NCBI RefSeq assembly: GCF_002973595.1
Contig: NZ_PVEO01000003.1
Coordinates: 340,876 to 404,875 of the forward strand
DNA from: Jejuia pallidilutea
GTDB lineage: Bacteria; Bacteroidota; Bacteroidia; Flavobacteriales; Flavobacteriaceae
Direction of reading: 5' to 3'
DNA: 64,000 nt
The notes beneath the pieces were generated by a model, which worked only from the letters and a program-made list of their open reading frames with translations, was not told the DNA's origin and did not search any database. Each line of letters starts with the position of its first letter. The stretch's first letter is position 1. Below, one piece after another: positions 35,778-43,764 of this stretch. A program made the position numbers and the translations under genes.

Positions 35778-35803
35778 AGATTCCGTATCAACTACGGAAT
35801 GAC
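35778..35803 (-). repeat. REP-like hairpin B (minus orientation) between atpA and atpG
   Basis: On the minus strand GTCATTCCGTA, loop, then TACGGAATCT: same GTCATTCC head and GGAATCT tail as copy A with a different inner stem. A and B are inverted, so the whole block 35729-35803 can also fold as one long imperfect hairpin in the atpA-atpG transcript. Confidence 0.75.
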
Positions 35804-35814
35804 AAAAAGAGAGT

Positions 35815-36675
35815 ATGGCAAACTTAAAAGAAATACGCAACAGAATAACATCGGTATCTTCAACAATGCAGATTACCAGTGCCATGAAAATGGTATCGGC
35901 TGCAAAACTAAAGAAGGCACAAGATGCTATTACGGCAATGCGTCCTTACGCAGATAAATTAACTGAGCTTTTACAAAGCCTTAGTGCAACTTTAGACGCC
36001 GATTCTGGAAGCAAATTTTCTACACAGCGCGAGGTTAAAAAAGTATTAATAGTTGCGATTACTTCAAATAGAGGTTTAGCAGGTGCTTTTAATTCAAATA
36101 TCATTAAAGAAGTTAATAAATTGACTTCTGAAACTTATGCCAATAAAGATGTTTCTTATCTAGCAATAGGTAAAAAGGCAAACGATGCATTTAAGAAATC
36201 AAATAAGGTTATAGCAAATCATAGTGATGTTTTTGATGATTTAACCTTTGATAATGTAGCGGCTATAGCTCAAGATTTAATGAATAGATTTGTAGCTGAA
36301 GAGTTTGACAAGATAGAGATTGTATACAATAAGTTTAAAAATGCAGCAACCCAGATAGTAATGACGGAGCAATTTTTACCAATTGTTCCTATTGAGGGCG
36401 AAGCTGTTAATAATGCAGATTATATTTTTGAACCATCAAAAGTTGAAATCGTAGAGCAATTAATTCCAAAGTCACTCAAAACACAATTATACAAGGGTGT
36501 TAGGGACTCTTTTGCTTCAGAACATGGTGCACGTATGACTGCTATGCACAAAGCAACAGATAACGCTACAGAGCTTAGAGATCAGCTAAAATTAACATAC
36601 AACAAAGCACGACAAGCAGCCATTACTAATGAAATCCTTGAGATTGTTGGTGGAGCGGAAGCTTTAAATAATTAA
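35815..36675 (+). CDS. atpG: ATP synthase F1 subunit gamma
   Basis: Rotor shaft subunit, 286 residues. N-terminal helix LKEIRNRITSVSSTMQITSAMKMVSAAKLKKAQ and C-terminal helix ASEHGARMTAMHKATDNATELRDQLKLTYNKARQAAITNEILEIVGGAEAL are the two halves of the coiled-coil shaft and are strongly conserved (shown here only as the recognised ends, residues about 3-35 and 240-284). It is the last gene of the operon; beta and epsilon are absent, as usual for Bacteroidetes, where atpDC lies elsewhere. Confidence 0.96.
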   Translation: MANLKEIRNRITSVSSTMQITSAMKMVSAAKLKKAQDAITAMRPYADKLTELLQSLSATLDADSGSKFSTQREVKKVLIVAITSNRGLAGAFNSNIIKEVNKLTSETYANKDVSYLAIGKKANDAFKKSNKVIANHSDVFDDLTFDNVAAIAQDLMNRFVAEEFDKIEIVYNKFKNAATQIVMTEQFLPIVPIEGEAVNNADYIFEPSKVEIVEQLIPKSLKTQLYKGVRDSFASEHGARMTAMHKATDNATELRDQLKLTYNKARQAAITNEILEIVGGAEALNN

Positions 36676-36737
36676 TAGTTTGCTATTAAGAACCGAAACG
36701 AGACTTCGGGCCTAAGCATTTCATTATAAAAATATAC

Positions 36738-36774
36738 AAGACCTCACAGGTTTCCAAAACCTGTGAGGTCTTTT
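36738..36774. terminator. Strong intrinsic terminator after the ATP synthase operon
   Basis: A perfect 16-bp stem, AAGACCTCACAGGTTT (36738-36753) with AAACCTGTGAGGTCTT (36757-36772), loop CCA, followed by TT. The arms also give an A-run/T-run pair, so it can work in both directions. It separates atpG from the flippase gene. Confidence 0.85.
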
Positions 36775-36823
36775 GGTTTACGTTTTCTAAAAACGTACTT
36801 TTAGCACTATAAAAAACGAGTTT

Positions 36824-38281
36824 TTGAGCACACTTAAGAAGTTCTTTAAGGACACTATTATTTACGGTATAGCTGCTATTTTGCCAAGGGCAATTAATAT
36901 TGGCTTGGTAAAACTGCATACAAGTGTATTTGGTGCAGAACGCTATGCTATAAATACAGATTATTATGTTTATGCTGCTTATCTTAACGCATTACTTACC
37001 TACGGCTTAGAAACTGCTTTTTTCCGTTTTTTTAGTAAGGAACAAGAAAAAGGGAAGGTTATATCAACATCGTTTATTGTTTTATTAATTACCACAACCC
37101 TCTTTTTAATTATAGCCTTATTAAACGCTCAAAATATTACATCATTATTCGGGTTTGAAGATGTACTACATGTTAAAATATTAATTTGGACCGTTTTTTT
37201 AGATACCATTGTAGTAATACCTTTTGCTTATTTACGTGTAACCAATAAGCCAATTAAGTTTACTAGCATAAAGGTTTTAAACATCATGGTTTTTGCTGTT
37301 CTAAATGTTCTGTTTTTATGGATAATTCCAAAAGGTTACGTGGCAGATGCTATTTTGCCAGAGTCTTTTAGATTTTATAACGCTGGAGAACCACAGGTTA
37401 TTTATATTTTCTTAGCTAATGTTATGGCTAGTTTCACAACGTTAGTACTTCTTTTACCAATTATACTAAAAATTAAATGGCACATAAACACAACTATTTT
37501 AAAACGATTACTTGCTTACGGATTGCCTATTATGATTGGAAGTTTAGCATACGTTACCAATGAGAATATAGACAAATTGTTGTTAGGGGATTTAGTTGGT
37601 AATAAAGAAATGGGAATTTATGCAGCATGTTACAAATTAGGTGTTTTCATGACGCTTTACATTATGGCCTTTAGGCTTGGGGCAGAACCCTTTTTCTTTA
37701 ACCATGCAAAAGAGAAAAATGCGAAAAACAATTATGCAACAATCCTTAAATGGTTTACTGTTTTAGGCACGGTATTTATGTTGGTTATTGTTTGTTACAT
37801 CGATTTGTTTGCCCAAATATTACTTGGTAAGGATGAATATTTTGAAGCTTTAAAGATTGTGCCCATCATTCTTTTGGCCAATTTATGCCTTGGTATTTAC
37901 AATAACCTTTCTGTATGGTACAAGCTTACAGACAGGACACTTTATGGCATGTATATTTCTATTTTTGGAGCCGTTATAACCATAATATTTAATCTTATAA
38001 TGATACCAATTATTGGTTTTATGGCCTCAGCTTGGGCAACCCTAGCGGCTTACGGAAGCATGATGCTTGTTTCTTATGTAATAGGAAAAAAATATTATAA
38101 AGTACCATATGATGTAAAAAGTGTGGCTCTATATTTAACAATAGCCTCTGTATTTAGTTTAATAGCTTTCGTTGATACTTTTAGGGGGAACTATTATATT
38201 TCAACAGGTTTAGTTTTAGTATTTTTGGGAATTGTATACTTTTCTGAAAAGAAAGAGATAAAACAATTATTAAAAAAATAA
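36824..38281 (+). CDS. Polysaccharide flippase family protein (oligosaccharide transporter-like)
   Basis: A 485-residue membrane protein with about 14 helices. The N-terminus [31 protein letters not shown] and the ATENEN-like internal repeat near 245 ([24 protein letters not shown], positions about 228-251) are typical of Wzx/MurJ-type exporters in Bacteroidetes. The start is TTG at 36824; the frame has no close ATG. It is directly followed by dut (1-base gap). The substrate could be a lipid-linked sugar for LPS or peptidoglycan; nothing in the context decides this. Confidence 0.8.
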   Translation: MSTLKKFFKDTIIYGIAAILPRAINIGLVKLHTSVFGAERYAINTDYYVYAAYLNALLTYGLETAFFRFFSKEQEKGKVISTSFIVLLITTTLFLIIALLNAQNITSLFGFEDVLHVKILIWTVFLDTIVVIPFAYLRVTNKPIKFTSIKVLNIMVFAVLNVLFLWIIPKGYVADAILPESFRFYNAGEPQVIYIFLANVMASFTTLVLLLPIILKIKWHINTTILKRLLAYGLPIMIGSLAYVTNENIDKLLLGDLVGNKEMGIYAACYKLGVFMTLYIMAFRLGAEPFFFNHAKEKNAKNNYATILKWFTVLGTVFMLVIVCYIDLFAQILLGKDEYFEALKIVPIILLANLCLGIYNNLSVWYKLTDRTLYGMYISIFGAVITIIFNLIMIPIIGFMASAWATLAAYGSMMLVSYVIGKKYYKVPYDVKSVALYLTIASVFSLIAFVDTFRGNYYISTGLVLVFLGIVYFSEKKEIKQLLKK

Positions 38282-38282
38282 G

Positions 38283-38717
38283 ATGAAAATAAAGATTATA
38301 AACAAATCCAGTCACGATTTACCTCATTACGAAACCATTGCTTCTGCAGGAATGGATTTACGCGCGCATATATCAGAAGATAGAGTTTTAAAGCCATTAG
38401 AACGCAGTATAGTAGGCACTGGTTTATTTATTGAGTTGCCAGTAGGTATTGAAGCCCAAGTACGCCCCAGAAGTGGTTTAGCGGCAAAAAAAGGCATTAC
38501 AGTATTAAATGCCCCAGGCACTATTGATGCCGATTACAGAGGAGAAATTGGTGTTATTTTAGTAAATCTTTCAAACGAAGATTTTACCATTCAAAACGGA
38601 GAGCGTATTGCACAGTTAGTTATCGCTAAACATGAGCGTGCAGAATGGGTTGAGGTAGAAACGCTTTCTGAAACCGATAGAGGTGAAGGCGGTTTTGGAA
38701 GTACGGGAGTTAAATAA
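38283..38717 (+). CDS. dut: dUTP diphosphatase
   Basis: Hydrolyses dUTP to dUMP, keeping uracil out of DNA and feeding dTMP synthesis. All five trimeric dUTPase motifs are visible in 144 residues: [34 protein letters not shown] and the C-terminal [10 protein letters not shown] that closes on the active site. Follows the flippase gene after 1 base. A REP-like hairpin begins right after its stop. Confidence 0.96.
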   Translation: MKIKIINKSSHDLPHYETIASAGMDLRAHISEDRVLKPLERSIVGTGLFIELPVGIEAQVRPRSGLAAKKGITVLNAPGTIDADYRGEIGVILVNLSNEDFTIQNGERIAQLVIAKHERAEWVEVETLSETDRGEGGFGSTGVK

Positions 38718-38739
38718 ATTCCTGCGAAAGCAGGAATCT
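38718..38739 (+). repeat. REP-like hairpin C (plus orientation), left border of GIY-YIG cassette
   Basis: ATTCCTGC, loop GAAA, GCAGGAATCT. It starts at the base after the dut stop codon. It faces copy D on the other side of the nuclease gene. Confidence 0.72.
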
Positions 38740-38753
38740 ATTAGTCGATAAGC

Positions 38754-39068
38754 ATGAAATATTGGTATGTCTACATCATGACAAATAAGCCAAACGGTGT
38801 TTTGTATATTGGGATAACGGATAATATTGAAGAAAGAATAAAGGAGCATAAATTAAAAGTATATCCTAAATCATTTACAGCAAAGTATAATTGTGATAAA
38901 TTGGTTTACTTTGAAGAGTTTGAAAATGGAGAGGAAGCAGTTGTTAGAGAAAAACGATTTAAGAAATGGAAAAGAGATTGGAAGATAGAACTGATTGAGG
39001 ATATGAATTCTAGTTGGTTAGATTTAAGTATCAATTGGAATCTAAATTATAATAAATTACGAGATTAA
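38754..39068 (+). CDS. Stand-alone GIY-YIG nuclease family protein (UvrC N-terminal/YhbQ-like)
   Basis: A 104-residue single-domain protein. WYVYIM (residues 4-9) and LYIGIT (17-22) are the GIY and YIG strands, followed by an Arg (28) and EHK; a later Glu in EEAVVREKRFKKWKRDWK provides the metal ligand of the family. The ending WKIELIEDMN is typical of the small flavobacterial forms often labelled UvrC-like. The biological role is unknown. The gene sits alone between dut and a nucleotidyltransferase gene and is bordered on both sides by REP-like hairpins in opposite orientation, as in a small mobile cassette. Confidence 0.87.
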   Translation: MKYWYVYIMTNKPNGVLYIGITDNIEERIKEHKLKVYPKSFTAKYNCDKLVYFEEFENGEEAVVREKRFKKWKRDWKIELIEDMNSSWLDLSINWNLNYNKLRD

Positions 39069-39088
39069 AATAAAGTTTAACTAAAAAG

Positions 39089-39109
39089 AGATACCCGCTT
39101 TCGCGGGTA
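39089..39109 (-). repeat. REP-like hairpin D (minus orientation), right border of GIY-YIG cassette
   Basis: On the minus strand TACCCGC, loop GAAA, GCGGGTATCT. It has the same GCGAAAGC core and ATCT tail as copy C, with compensating changes in the stem (T-A to C-G). It ends 6 bases before the next start codon. Confidence 0.68.
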
Positions 39110-39115
39110 GTAAGT

Positions 39116-40135
39116 ATGAAAATAATAGTACCAATGGCAGGTCGAGGATCTCGATTGCGCCCACATAGTTTAACCGTACCAAAACCGTTAATTCCAGTTG
39201 CGGGCCAGCCAATAGTACATCGGTTGGTAAAAGATATTGCTAAAGTACTAAAGCAACCTATTGAAGAAATTGCCTTTGTTTTGGGCGATCCTGCTTGGTT
39301 TGATGATGCTGTAGTTTCTAAACTAGAAGATTTGGCTAATAGCTTGGGTGCAAAAGCATCGATTTACAGACAAGACAAGCCCTTAGGGACAGGACATGCC
39401 ATTATGTGCGCAAAACCATCTCTGTCTGGGCCTGCGGTAATTGCCTATGCAGATACATTAATACGTGCAGAATTTGACCTAGATTCAACTGCTGATAGTG
39501 TAATTTGGACAAAACAAGTAGACAACCCCGAGGCTTATGGTGTAGTTAAACTGAATAGCAATGATGAAATTGTTGAGTTAGTTGAAAAACCTGAAACCTT
39601 TGTAAGCGACCAAGCAGTAATTGGTATCTATTATTTTAAAGATGTTGCCGTTTTAAAAGGAAAACTACAAGAAATACTGGATGAAAATATCACAAACGGT
39701 GGCGAATACCAAATTAACGATGGTATTAAGCGCATGATGGCCGATGGCAAAATATTTAAAACAGGCACTGTAGACGAATGGATGGACTGTGGTAACAAAG
39801 CTATTACCATAGAAACCAACCAGCGTATGCTAGGGTTTTTAAAAGCCGATGGTGAAGAGCAATTAGTAGCCACGTCTGTAAAATTAGAGAACTCTAATAT
39901 TATAGAGCCGTGTTTTGTTGGCGAAAATGTAGTATTAAAAAATACTACTATAGGGCCTTTTGTTTCCGTTGGAAATGGTACGGTTATTGAAAACTCTACT
40001 GTTAAAAATAGTTTAATTCAAACCTGTACAGAAATTAAAAACGCTAATTTAGATAAAGCTATGATTGGAAATCATGTAAAGTATAATGGTGACTTTACAA
40101 GTATAAGCATAGGCGATTATTCGGAATTAGAATAA
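39116..40135 (+). CDS. Sugar nucleotidyltransferase with C-terminal left-handed beta-helix
   Basis: Makes an NDP-sugar from a sugar-1-phosphate. The N-terminal Rossmann domain begins IIVPMAGRGSRLRPHSLTVPKPLIPVAG (residues 3-29), the classic glucose-1-phosphate nucleotidyltransferase signature, with the metal-binding AYADTLIRA in place of the usual GDN. GVVKLNSNDEIVELVEKP follows. The last about 90 residues contain hexapeptide repeats (IIEPCFVGENVVLKNTTIGPFVSVGNG) of a beta-helix. Exact substrate is unknown; RmlA, GlmU and GCD1-like enzymes share this layout. Confidence 0.84.
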   Translation: MKIIVPMAGRGSRLRPHSLTVPKPLIPVAGQPIVHRLVKDIAKVLKQPIEEIAFVLGDPAWFDDAVVSKLEDLANSLGAKASIYRQDKPLGTGHAIMCAKPSLSGPAVIAYADTLIRAEFDLDSTADSVIWTKQVDNPEAYGVVKLNSNDEIVELVEKPETFVSDQAVIGIYYFKDVAVLKGKLQEILDENITNGGEYQINDGIKRMMADGKIFKTGTVDEWMDCGNKAITIETNQRMLGFLKADGEEQLVATSVKLENSNIIEPCFVGENVVLKNTTIGPFVSVGNGTVIENSTVKNSLIQTCTEIKNANLDKAMIGNHVKYNGDFTSISIGDYSELE

Positions 40136-40210
40136 ATTTCTTTGACAACAGGAATCTTTTTCGCAGAAAAGAGTAAAAAGTATCTGTAAACCGGGTGTTG
40201 GCAGAAAGTT

Positions 40211-40354
40211 GCGTTAGGGATTGAACGGCATGTTGGAGCTCCCGACCTAAGGAGGAGCGACTAGTGAAAGCCCGACCGAAGCGATCCTGCAAGGTTTTTT
40301 ACGCTGAGCGAAGTCGAAGCGTTAACCTTGTGGGTATGAGCGAAGGTAACGCCC
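40211..40354 (+). ncRNA. Structured RNA-like element, copy 1
   Basis: Shares with copy 2 (minus strand 46384-46475) the conserved blocks GTTAGKGATTGAA, GGCAT, GAAAGCMCGACCG and GGTAACRCCC, in the same order. Helix P1 pairs GCGTT (40211-40215) with AACGC (40348-40352). Helix P2 pairs CCTGCAAGG (40286-40294) with CCTTGTGGG (40326-40334). A further GGGTGTT at 40193 could also pair with the 3' end. Its loop has taken up another repeat. I recall similar sequences between many flavobacterial genes; identity with a named RNA family (for example Flavo-1) is not established. Confidence 0.6.
40306..40319. repeat. GAGCGAAGTCGAAG repeat inside the RNA-like element
   Basis: The 14-mer is the core of a widely dispersed bacterial intergenic repeat (known from memory). 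Together with flanking ACGCT/AGCGT (40301-40305, 40318-40322) it forms a hairpin exactly in the P2 loop of the element, where copy 2 has only 8 bases. Confidence 0.5.
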
Positions 40355-40366
40355 AAATAAAAATTA

Positions 40367-41722
40367 ATGAAAAAAAACTGCTACATATTATGTGTTTTCT
40401 TTGGAATGTTATGTATTCCGCAGGTAAACTATGCCCAAGTAGATTTCAATAATAAACCAGATGACGATTTAGGTATTGTTGAAGACCAATTTCAAGAGTT
40501 GTTTTTCGAGGCCTTAAAACAAAAAGGTATTGAGAATTATGATAAAGCAGCTGAAGCACTTTTAAAGTGTATAGAAATAGATAAATCGTCTGCAGTTTTA
40601 TATTTTGAGCTGGGTAAAAACTATATGAAACTTAAGAATTTTGGCGCTGCAGAAGACGCTTTAAAAGAAGCTGTTAATAAAGCACCAGATAACGAATGGT
40701 ATTTAGACGAACTCTACGGGTATTATGTGTCTCAAAACAACTTAAATAAGGCGCTTAAAACAGTAAAGCAGTTGGTAGAGTACCATCCAGATTACAAAGA
40801 AGATTTGGCTACGCTTTATGTACAAATGGAAAAATATGATGATGCTCTAGAAATTTTAGATGAGTTAGATGCTTCATTTGGTATTTCGGCAGCTAGAGAT
40901 GTTTTAAGAAATAGAATTTATAAAGCTACTGGAAGAACTAAAGAACAAATTGAAAACTTAGAGTCTAGGGTAGACAAAAATCCAAAAAACGAATCTAATT
41001 ATTTAGCGTTAATTTACCGATACAGCGAACAGGGACAAAAAGAGAAAGCCTTTGAAACAGCACAGGAATTACTTAAAATTAAACCAAATTCTCAAGTAGT
41101 ACACCTAGCACTTTATAAGTTTTATTTAGATAAGAACAACACCGATGAAGCGATAAAATCTATGAAAATTGTTGTGCAGAGTAACGATATTAAACCCGAT
41201 GCGAAGTTAAAAGTATTATCAGATTTTGTAAATTTTGTGAAGCTACACCCTAAATATGAGGATGACTTATTAGAAGCTACCGCGTTATTGGATGGTACAA
41301 CCGATGCAAATACATTGGTAGATTTAGGAATGTACTATCTTAATAAAGGCGATAAACAGAATGCTCTGAAATACTTTCAAGAAGCATTAAAATTAGATGG
41401 GGACAACTTTACAATATTAAAAAACATACTGCTGTTGCATATTGATTTAAAACAGTTTGATGTTGCTAAAACAAAAAGTGAAGCTGCCATTGAAAAATAT
41501 CCTGCACAACCCTTATGTTATTTATTACATGGAGTGGCACTAAACGAATTACAAAAGCCCAAAGATGCTATAATAGCTTTAGAAGCTGGTTTAGATTGGA
41601 TTGTTGACGACACGAAAATAGAGGCCGATTTTTATAATGAATTAGCCAAAGCTTATGAGGTGTTAAACAATACGGCAAAAGCAAAAACGTTTAGGGATAA
41701 GGCAAATGCACTTAAATCTTGA
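40367..41722 (+). CDS. Exported tetratricopeptide repeat protein
   Basis: A 451-residue protein with a signal peptide (MKKNCYILCVFFGMLCIPQVNYAQ) followed by about ten TPR units from residue 40 to the end; clear repeats are AALEDALKEAV-like helices such as NFGAAEDALKEAVNKAPDN and KGDKQNALKYFQEALKLDGDN. It probably acts as a protein-interaction scaffold in the periplasm or at the outer membrane. It starts a three-gene unit with a DUF4292 lipoprotein and an EnvC-like protein, a common flavobacterial order, which suggests a role in envelope biogenesis. The stop overlaps the next TTG start. Confidence 0.82.
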   Translation: MKKNCYILCVFFGMLCIPQVNYAQVDFNNKPDDDLGIVEDQFQELFFEALKQKGIENYDKAAEALLKCIEIDKSSAVLYFELGKNYMKLKNFGAAEDALKEAVNKAPDNEWYLDELYGYYVSQNNLNKALKTVKQLVEYHPDYKEDLATLYVQMEKYDDALEILDELDASFGISAARDVLRNRIYKATGRTKEQIENLESRVDKNPKNESNYLALIYRYSEQGQKEKAFETAQELLKIKPNSQVVHLALYKFYLDKNNTDEAIKSMKIVVQSNDIKPDAKLKVLSDFVNFVKLHPKYEDDLLEATALLDGTTDANTLVDLGMYYLNKGDKQNALKYFQEALKLDGDNFTILKNILLLHIDLKQFDVAKTKSEAAIEKYPAQPLCYLLHGVALNELQKPKDAIIALEAGLDWIVDDTKIEADFYNELAKAYEVLNNTAKAKTFRDKANALKS

Positions 41723-42522
41723 TTGTGATATTTAAAAAACCTCAAATTTTGACATATAAACACTACATACCATTAGTTTCATTACTATTTTTTTTGGGTT
41801 TTACAGGTTGTAAATCTTCAAAAACTATTACCGGAGATAATACTAATTTAAAACTATCGGCGAAACAATTAATTAGAGAAAATGCTAAGACATCCCCCAA
41901 TTTTAAAACCCTTCAATCTAAATTAAAAATAACATATTCTGAAGGTGAAAAAAAGCAGTCGCATACGGTAAATTACAGAATGGAAAAAGATAAAGTACTC
42001 TGGATGAGTGCTACGTTTGGCATTATTAGGGCAAAAATTACTCCTGAAAGTGTGGCGTTTTACAATAAATTAGACAATACTTATTTTGAAGGAGATTTTC
42101 AGTATTTCAGTAAATTGTTAGGTACCGAGTTAGATTTTAATAAAGTACAAAACATTATTTTAGGTGAAGCATTATTCAATTTAAAAGATGAAACCTATAA
42201 TGTTTCAGTTCATCAAGGCAATTATGTGTTACAACCCCAAAACCAACGAGAATTGTTTGAAATATTTTTTCTTTTAAACCCATCACTTTATAAAGTAACA
42301 TCACAACAATTATCACAAATTGCACAGCAGAGACATTTACAAATCGATTATTTGGCACATCAGGAAATTGACAATCAGGTGTTGCCAGAGCATGTAAAAG
42401 TAATAGCTGTTGAGGGCGCTTCTGAAATGATTGCTGAATTAGAGTTTAAATCGGTAACATTAAATGAAGATCTTAGATTTCCGTTTAAAATTCCATCAGG
42501 ATTTAAGAAGGTAGAATTATAA
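41719..42522 (+). CDS. DUF4292 family lipoprotein
   Basis: A 267-residue lipoprotein: after a basic start the hydrophobic stretch SLLFFLGFTGC gives the lipobox with Cys at about 31. The rest is predicted beta-rich, with AKQLIRENAKTSPNFKTLQSKLKI and DKVLWMSATFGIIRAKITPES, matching the DUF4292 family of Bacteroidetes, which resembles LolA/LolB-type lipid-binding folds. The start appears to be TTG at 41719, overlapping the preceding stop. Coupled by TAATG overlap to the EnvC-like gene. Confidence 0.8.
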   Translation: MIVIFKKPQILTYKHYIPLVSLLFFLGFTGCKSSKTITGDNTNLKLSAKQLIRENAKTSPNFKTLQSKLKITYSEGEKKQSHTVNYRMEKDKVLWMSATFGIIRAKITPESVAFYNKLDNTYFEGDFQYFSKLLGTELDFNKVQNIILGEALFNLKDETYNVSVHQGNYVLQPQNQRELFEIFFLLNPSLYKVTSQQLSQIAQQRHLQIDYLAHQEIDNQVLPEHVKVIAVEGASEMIAELEFKSVTLNEDLRFPFKIPSGFKKVEL

Positions 42523-43745
42523 TGCACAATATTAACCACATTTGTAAATTCTTGTTTGTATTGCTCGTTGTTTTGGGGAGTAACGATATATTGGCGCAAA
42601 GCAATAAGCAAAAACAGCTAGAAACGCGCCGACAAGAATTACGTAGAGAGATAGAAAAAATAAATGCGTTACGTGCCGAAAATAAATCTAAGGAAAAATC
42701 CCAACTCTCGTTAATTGAAGATTTTAACTATAAAATAAGCGTACTAAATAATTTAATAAAGGTTACCAATCAACAGGCCAATTTATTAACACACGAAATT
42801 AATAACAACCAAAAGAAAATAGATGATCTTCGGGAGGAATTAAAGTTACTTAAAGAAGATTATGCAGCTATGATTGTTAAGTCCTACAAGAGTAAAAACC
42901 AACAAAGCCGAATTATGTTTTTACTATCTTCAAACAATTTTAAACAGGCTTACAAACGTTTGCAGTATATGAAACAGTACGCAAATCACCAAAAAGAACA
43001 AGGCGAAACCATTAAAGCGAAAACTGCCGAATTACAGCAAATTAATCAGAATCTATTAGTCCAAAAAGAGGAGAAACAAAAGCTAATTGCCGAAAATAAA
43101 AAGACCCAAAATACTTTAGAAAAGGAGCGCGCCCAACACCGCAGCATAATGGCATCGATAAGGAAAGACTTAAGCAAATACACCTCGCAAATAAAAGCAA
43201 AACAACAGGAAGCGGCCAGAATTGATAGAGAAATAGAGCGTATTGTAAGGGCAGAAATAGCAAAATCTAATAAAAACACAAGCAGCTCTAGCAGTTCTAG
43301 TTTTGCTTTAACAGCTGAGGAAAAGGTGTTAGCTAGCAATTTTGTATCTAATAAAGGTAAACTTCCTTGGCCAGTAGAAAAAGGCTTTGTAAAAGCGCGT
43401 TATGGTAAACAACCTTCGTTAATAGACAGATCGCTTACGGTGCAACGTAACGGCGTATTAATTACTACCGAAAAAAATGCCAAGGCAAGAGTTGTATTTA
43501 ACGGCACGGTTATTAGGGTGGCCGCCATTAGAAACTCTAACCCTATGGTGATGATTAAGCACGGAAATTACATTACGGTATATAAAAACCTATCAAAAGT
43601 TTATGTAAAAGAAGGCGACAAGGTTAAAACAAAAGATGTAATTGGAGAAGTATCTACTAGTATAGAAGGCGATACCATTTTAAATTTTTCGATTTTTAAA
43701 GATGCACAAACCGAGAATCCTGCAAGTTGGATTTATAAGATGTAG
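42522..43745 (+). CDS. EnvC-like murein hydrolase activator with degenerate LytM domain
   Basis: A 407-residue protein with signal peptide (about 1-25), a long coiled coil (about 27-250, Lys/Glu/Gln rich), a Ser-rich linker (TSSSSSSSF) and a C-terminal M23/LytM domain from about 285. The zinc ligands of active LytM enzymes are missing: the HxGxD segment reads VQRNGV, the HxH segment reads YKNLSK and the final His strand reads ILNFSIF. It is therefore expected to activate an amidase during cell separation, like EnvC, not to cut peptidoglycan. It closes the TPR-DUF4292 operon. Confidence 0.86.
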   Translation: MHNINHICKFLFVLLVVLGSNDILAQSNKQKQLETRRQELRREIEKINALRAENKSKEKSQLSLIEDFNYKISVLNNLIKVTNQQANLLTHEINNNQKKIDDLREELKLLKEDYAAMIVKSYKSKNQQSRIMFLLSSNNFKQAYKRLQYMKQYANHQKEQGETIKAKTAELQQINQNLLVQKEEKQKLIAENKKTQNTLEKERAQHRSIMASIRKDLSKYTSQIKAKQQEAARIDREIERIVRAEIAKSNKNTSSSSSSSFALTAEEKVLASNFVSNKGKLPWPVEKGFVKARYGKQPSLIDRSLTVQRNGVLITTEKNAKARVVFNGTVIRVAAIRNSNPMVMIKHGNYITVYKNLSKVYVKEGDKVKTKDVIGEVSTSIEGDTILNFSIFKDAQTENPASWIYKM

Positions 43746-43764
43746 TTTTAAATTTTAAGTAATA

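Noticed and set aside
35729..35803. Terminator between atpA and atpG
   Set aside because: The hairpins lack T-runs and match a dispersed repeat family; atpG must be co-expressed with atpA.
36691..36710. CCGAA...TTCGG hairpin after atpG
   Set aside because: Only 5 bp with a 7-base loop and no T-run; the strong terminator 30 bases later explains transcript end.
40264..40452. A plus-strand open frame through the RNA-like element
   Set aside because: Its sequence derives from the conserved RNA blocks and an inserted repeat, and it runs out of frame into the TPR protein gene; no protein-like features.
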